64,000 nt of DNA, taken from the NCBI GenBank assembly GCA_014526335.1, contig JACTAT010000059.1, positions 421,196 through 485,195 of the forward strand. Direction: 5' to 3'. The first letter of the stretch is position 1. Each line of letters begins with the position of its first letter. Shown here piece by piece: positions 58,848 through 64,000 of this stretch. The translations under genes were made by a program, and so were the position numbers. Source of the DNA: Chrysaora quinquecirrha. Taxonomy: Eukaryota > Cnidaria > Scyphozoa > Semaeostomeae > Pelagiidae. The notes under the pieces are model-generated. The model had not been told where the DNA came from, made no database searches, and was given only the letters and a program-made list of their open reading frames with translations.

Positions 58848-59930
58848 TGGATTGATCCATTATGTTATACTAGTGAAGATAGTTCTGAATTGTGACGAAG
58901 AGTTATTGGAATCTTGGATCAGTTTGGCCTCGTGAAAAGGTAATTGGCTTTCCTTTCGCTTTATGAAGTGCCCGACAAGATAGACAACCTTCAGCCAGAT
59001 GCAGACTGTGGTATGTCTTTTCGTGTATTTCGTGTCGATTTCAAATGCCATTTCGAATTATGAGGAGTAGAATTGTGTAGCATGGATGACATATGGATAG
59101 ACCCCAGACAAACCAATGAACAGTTCTGAAAAAACCTCCATGTTACGAATGAATTGTAGTCTTCAAAATGTGCGGATAACATTTGACAAGAACTTAAGAA
59201 GTTTCCAGAAAGGCTTCTTAGCAGGTTTCAAGAAAAAATGCAAGGCAAATTTTGTACATGAACTCCAAGCATGTTAATCGCAAATGAACATAGCTAGAAT
59301 GGACGAAAAAGTGTGTGGACATCTGTATTTGGATATGGGAATATTAATATAAAACTTATGACATGAATTCAACAATCTATGCTCAATTGTATTTTCCATC
59401 GATTTTGTCTGAATTTTTGGGCCTATTCATTGGTAACCTCCTGTTTTTTGCAGACGCTCCAAATTCTGAAAACGGTACGGTAGATGTGCCAGCTTGTTAT
59501 TTTCTTATGTGGCAACGTGCCCGGGGGTACTCCCATCGAGGTCCGACAGGGGGGTCAAGTCGGTTTGAGGGTATTACTTAATGACTACCAAATGGCCCAT
59601 TTAGAGAAATAAAGAAATGGTACTGCAACTTTGGGGTATTTTTGGTAGCTACTTTCATATACATCTACTTTCCTTGTGTTTTGATGAGCTTTGTTTGCAA
59701 CATTCAATGTATTTGAATGTGAGAAAACTTTGATTGGATGCTATTAAAACCCCATGATCTTTAGCTTCTTACACTACCATTTGGGGGTAATTGTAAAAGT
59801 TTAACTACTATTTGAGTGTTGTTTTGAAAATTTAAGCTGGCCCTCTTAAGCCATGACTGGTCCCCGCTGCCGGGAGGCCAACGGGTCATCGTTTTTTACA
59901 TGCTAACTAGCTAAACCTTAGTATACGCGA
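58848..59930. other. 3' flank of FRA10AC1, no gene
   Basis: Presumed 3' UTR and downstream sequence. An AATAAA at 59608-59613 is about 760 bases past the stop and is a possible poly(A) signal. GGTACTCCCATCGAGGTCCG near 59527 resembles GGTACTCCCACTGAGGCCTG near 49013, marking a dispersed repeat. Confidence 0.45.
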
Positions 59931-59934
59931 ACGT

Positions 59935-60625
59935 GCCGATGTGCCATTTTTAGGTACCAACGTGCCCAAAGCTCAGTACCTGCCAACGTGCCTTAATGCC
60001 ATCCCCAACATGTCAAAGCTTAGTACGTGCCTACGTGCCATCTTTTCTTACGAACCAGTGCGTCAAAGCTTGTTGCGTGCCTACGGGCCATCTTTTCTTA
60101 CGAGCCAATGTCCCAAAGCTAGGTACGTGCCTAATTTCCTTCTTTTCTTACGAGCCAATGTGCCAAAGCTTAGTACGTGCCTACGTGCCATCTTTTCTTA
60201 CGAACCAGTGCGCCAAAGCTTGTTGCGTGCCTACTTGCCATCTTTTCTTACGAGCCAATGTCCCAAAGCTAGGTACGTGCCTAATTTCCTTCTTTTCTTA
60301 CGAGCCAATGTGCCAAAGCTTGGTACGTGCCTACGTGCCATCTTTTCTGACGAGCCAATGTGCCAAAGAGTGGTACGTGCCTTCGTGCCATCTTTTCTTA
60401 CAAGCCACTGTGTCAAAGGTTGTTACGTGCCAACGTGTCTTTGTGCCATCTTTTTCTACGATTCCACGTGTCAAAGCTTAATACGTGCCTACGTGCCACC
60501 CTTTCTTACGAGTCTATGTGCCAAAGCTAAGTGCGTGCCTACGTGCCACATTTCGTACCAGCCAACCCGCTGAAGATTAATGCTTGCCATCTTTTCTTAC
60601 ATGCCAACGTGCTAAGGACATGTCA
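59935..60625 (+). repeat. 50-bp minisatellite, about 13 copies
   Basis: Unit built from GTACGTGCCTACGTGCCATC, TTTTCTTACGAGCCAATGTG and CCAAAGCTTA. CAAAGCT recurs exactly 50 bases apart (60064, 60114, 60164). Because 50 is not a multiple of three, the frame rotates every copy. The 210-residue (59941-60573) and 161-residue (59996-60481) open frames are overlapping readings of the same array. I do not annotate them as genes. Confidence 0.92.
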
Positions 60626-63140
60626 TGTCAATGTCCCATATCTTGTCTTGCCTTAGCTAAGTTTTACTGTTTAGCGTCCTTATCTATAAGAAAACGGAAG
60701 GAAAGAAGCAGGTTTATAGATTTACAGTATTCAATATTATTCTATGTAGAGTAAGTGTGTTCAATGTTCAATTGACGTTTTGGTTTTGAAATGGTACATA
60801 TCGTGCACCTAGTTGCAGCTCCAGAGAAAATGGGAAACTGGAGAAACTGTCCGGTTCAGCCTACCAAGCAAATCGTTTGCTTTTTGTGCGTGAGTACACG
60901 AACTTTTAATACCACAGGTCTATAACCTTTTTTAATCTCTCTTCCACATCTGACCCCTCGTTTTCCGACGGTTTTTACACAGACCTGGATAAAATATATT
61001 CGAATTGAACTTGATGATATCATCTTCTGGATTAAATTAGTCGTTTGGTATTTTCTTACAGTTTATCTTTCATCCTTTTCTGGTGACTTTGCTTTTTGAT
61101 AACACGACCTTATAAAGCTAAAGTTTACAGTTGTGGGTTAAAAGGCTTAAAGTTTATCACCTTTGGTTGTAGGCCTGGATTTTTTATACACATTTTGACC
61201 ATCACTGTCGCCTGAAGGAGACTATTCACAAAATTCTTTTTATTGATCTGTGGCATAGTAATGGGATACTCCGAAGAGTTTCTGCCACGACAAAAACCGC
61301 TATGTTATGTGAACTGTAAAAACGAATTAGCCATAGGGTTCTTCAGAGCAATTTTAGTTTTACAGCAAAATGATGCAAGAGTGCACTGAGATAATACCTG
61401 AAATACTACCATTTTCGAGCAATAATAACATTTACTATGGAAAAGGAATACAGAATTTTGGTTTTTGGGCAACTGATGCTGAAGTTAATGACGATGTTTT
61501 CACAATCCAACGACAGAGAAAGAATCCGTGGCTGACCTCAACGGCATGTACATTTTTACACTTTTTTATTTGTATTCACTTCCTTAAAATTGATTGCCAA
61601 CTTCAAATCCAATGATATTACCATACAGAAACTGTGCAACGTCTATTAAGACAAGTTTGAGAAGTTCAGTGTGTATTATGTTGTGATCGATCTCAAGCAA
61701 GTGCTGTAGGATCGATAAATTTTTGGGAGGGGGAGCACCATTGTTCTCCAAACAAGACTGCAAGAGGTAAACATACAACTTATGCATCAGATCAATGGAT
61801 TTTGTAAATATTTGGAGGAACCAACCCCACCTCTCCCCCATTGTCTACGGGCTTGTCTGAACCATCGATCCAGTCGACCTCTGTCTTACCGTCTCTCTTT
61901 GAGAAAAGTCCGCATGCTGACTGTAGTTATAAAAATCTTTATTGATGGTAGATACCCGGTAGATACTAAAAGTTAAGAACTAGTTTCCAGTACTGGGTAT
62001 CATCCACGTGTCATCCAGGAAACTTTTTTTGTAAAGAAACTCTGGTCCACGAATAGCTTTAGGTTTCATAGATTTTGGCACTTGTAGCATAGTAAAATCT
62101 TCTCGAAACTTTCTGGCTTCTTAACTTTCCAAGAGTAAAGCTGTGCTAATTTACTGAAACTATGCGAGGATATAGCCTGATGATGTGGAGGATAACAGTT
62201 GAAAAAATCAAGGATATCATTACAATGCGTCTCAATTGCTCATAGTTGTTTGAAAACCACATAAAAAGATATTGATTATGAAGTTGCAAAACGGATGATG
62301 TCAGGTTTTACTTGTATAGTATCTTATGAAAAATGAGTATTACACGCAGTTTTTTTTCTAAGCAATTTCGCTCGGCCCTAGTTAAAAAATTTGCTTATTT
62401 TTGGACCTCTTATGGCCACCTTTTAGTAGCAAAGGTTGCTTAGTAGTTGCTTAAATTTAACTGTATATCTTTTGCCCTAAGAATAGCATAGAGGCTAGAA
62501 AAACAAGCCAAATTTAACATCGCACATGAAATGACTGGAATCATTTCTCCCTGCTGATATTGCTACCATTAGAGACTTTGTATTGAAAGTTAAACTGAAA
62601 ATCAAAAATTTGAAAAGTTGCTTAAGTTTTTTTCCTGTGGTACTATACGTTGCTTAAACTTTTAGGCCTTCTACATCTTGGTTGCTTATAAGCAGTTGCT
62701 TGTAAAAAAAACTGCGTGTATGTGCAGAACCTGTTCAAGTGTTCATGTCTATAAAAAGAACCATTCGAGACTGAAACTACAAGCAAAAGGTTAATCTGAA
62801 GTTGTGCGACATTGCAAACAAAATGAACAGAGGAAACTTTGGCAAACTCTGCTGTCAACGCACTAGAAAGGTTAAATTCTCGGTTGTTGGTCCGTTGTTT
62901 CGCAAACCAGAAACACAGCCTGAGAATTCAGAACAACCGTTATTTAATCAATCAATTAATGTCAGTTCTTCTTAGTCAACGGTCGTGCATCAGTCTCTTA
63001 CTGTATTCGTTCTCACATCACATCTTTTAGCTTCTCTATGAATTTCTCACCTAGTCCATTCTTTGATATCGTCCCCGCATATGCAGTCTCCTTGGACTTT
63101 CCCTTTCTTTCTTTCTTTCTATAAATCCTTCCAGCAATAA
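60626..63140. other. Non-coding, no confident gene
   Basis: AT-rich. The best open frame, 61370-61615 (81 aa, plus), looks mildly protein-like but lacks motif, splice support or a recognised family. I see no RNA gene. Confidence 0.4.
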
Positions 63141-63145
63141 TACAC

Positions 63146-63612
63146 GCTTTTATAAGGAACCACTTTATAAGGAACCTACATGTAGAAGGCCCGAAAATTT
63201 CAAGAACTACACGCTTTTTTTATAAGGAACCACTTTATAAGGAACCTACATGTAGAAGACCCGAAAATTTAAAGAACTTATACTACTAAAGAGAAAATCA
63301 TTAAGGAACTTTTGAATGTTGAATACTTTTATCACTGCAAATAATCAAGAATTAGAAAGCCGGTTCCATTCATTTGCAGTCGAACATCACATAAATTGTA
63401 CGTTAAGCATGTATGCAATGTTTCTTTGAGTAGTCTCGAGCTTTGCTCACATGCAAGTGTCTCTTTTATTGTTAAGACCACTGTATGTGCAGTTAAAATT
63501 AAGGAACTATTAAGGAACTTTTGGAACTACAATTGCCTCAAAAGAGGCCCAAAAATAAGGAACTTTAAGAACTAGGCCTTGAGGTAGGTTCCTTAAAAAA
63601 AAGCGTGTAATA
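63146..63612 (+). mobile_element. TIR element (ACACGCTTTT family) with duplicated left end
   Basis: The left end CTACACGCTTTTTTTATAAG then GAACC (about 63205) is inverted at the right end, GGTTCCTTAAAAAAAAGCGT then GTAA (about 63587-63610). An extra left-end copy (63146-63204) precedes it, with ACTTTATAAGGAACCTACAT in both. The interior has no transposase. A sister copy is at 17470-17850 in reverse. Confidence 0.65.
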
Positions 63613-63619
63613 CTACTAG

Positions 63620-63901
63620 AGAGAAGATCGTTATTTATTTACCGGAACTGCAGTGCTGGGAATGGTCAAAGAGCGGAGGGCACGCTATTTTGGTCACACT
63701 AAGAGACACAGTGGAATCCTGAAAGAAGTAATGGAGGGCAGTGTGGAAGGCAGGAGACCAAGAGGAAGACCGAGGATCAACCGGGAGGAGACCATTAAGA
63801 CTTGGACTGGAAAACATCTTAGTGAATGTACTAGACTATGTGAAAGTAGAGCAGCGTGGCGGCGTGTTGTATCCAATCTCCGGACCGGAGACGGAACCTA
63901 A
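63620..63901 (+). pseudogene. 5'-truncated LINE, C-terminal tail of reverse transcriptase ORF
   Basis: Encodes GMVKERRARYFGHTKRHSG, then GRRPRGRPRI and a C-terminal SRAAWRRVVSNL. This GH...R....GRRxRGRxR...W pattern is characteristic of non-LTR retrotransposon ORF2 C-termini. Only about 90 residues remain, and the stop sits in the first CCTAA unit of the tail. 5' truncation is typical for LINE insertion. Confidence 0.75.
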
Positions 63902-63916
63902 CCTAACCTAACCTAA
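63897..63916 (+). repeat. (CCTAA)4 tail of the LINE
   Basis: Four perfect CCTAA units directly follow the LINE ORF. A short microsatellite tail in place of poly(A) is known for several non-LTR clades. Confidence 0.8.
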
Positions 63917-64000
63917 TTTATTTACCAATTCACTAATTGGCTAAGATTGTTTATACCGATTTCAGAACCATACTCTTTAGGAGTTTTTGCTCGAGTTTTT

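Noticed and set aside
59941..60573. 210-residue open frame as a repeat protein gene
   Set aside because: Two overlapping frames are equally open, and the 50-bp period rotates the frame. There is no promoter or conserved domain.

Overview
The window looks like nuclear DNA from an intron-rich, non-vertebrate metazoan. An anthozoan cnidarian would fit, but I infer that only from gene style and repeat style. The evidence is four recognisable animal genes with canonical GT-AG introns and many short phase-consistent exons, an AT-rich background, and a dense mix of MITEs, SINE-like copies, LINE tails and satellites. Nothing resembles a bacterial operon. All spliced models below were built by eye from splice sites, reading phase and remembered family similarity.

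Layout, left to right. Positions 1-2800 are mostly non-coding, with simple repeats and one possible 3' terminal exon (1143-1339) ending in a CaaX-like tetrapeptide. A single-exon MGMT gene (DNA alkyl-guanine repair) lies on the minus strand at 2802-3428, head to head with LETM1 (plus, 3784-16308, 14 coding exons, 749 aa). They share a 355-bp promoter with a perfect CRE palindrome. LETM1 introns hold a decayed LINE, SINE-like copies and MITEs. LETM1 faces, tail to tail, a two-exon minus-strand ARL9/ARL10-like small GTPase (18305-20053). That gene is in turn head to head, 151 bp apart, with the FRA10AC1 orthologue (plus, 20205-58847, 15 coding exons, 330 aa), a spliceosome-associated nuclear protein.

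FRA10AC1 dominates the window. Intron 6 is about 25.7 kb and is packed with tandem repeats: ATC microsatellites; a 64-bp satellite (A) in three blocks; a trimeric 129-bp higher-order satellite (B) of about 8.3 kb plus a small second block; unique linkers that recur between blocks in a fixed order (L1-A-L2-B); a 2.7-kb island with a 550-bp duplication; and further arrays with periods of about 160, 196 and 188 bp. Three phase-compatible minus-strand exon-like segments (43597-44968) hint at an unrecognised nested gene. Intron 14 contains a clear nested single-exon SGNH hydrolase gene on the minus strand (56518-57297).

Downstream (58848-64000) are a 50-bp minisatellite whose unit length shifts reading frame each copy, a terminal-inverted-repeat element that also has a copy near 17.5 kb, and the 3' end of a LINE ending in CCTAA repeats. 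The genes look like unrelated housekeeping functions: DNA repair, mitochondrial ion homeostasis, GTPase signalling, splicing. The most notable content is the composite satellite system in FRA10AC1 intron 6.
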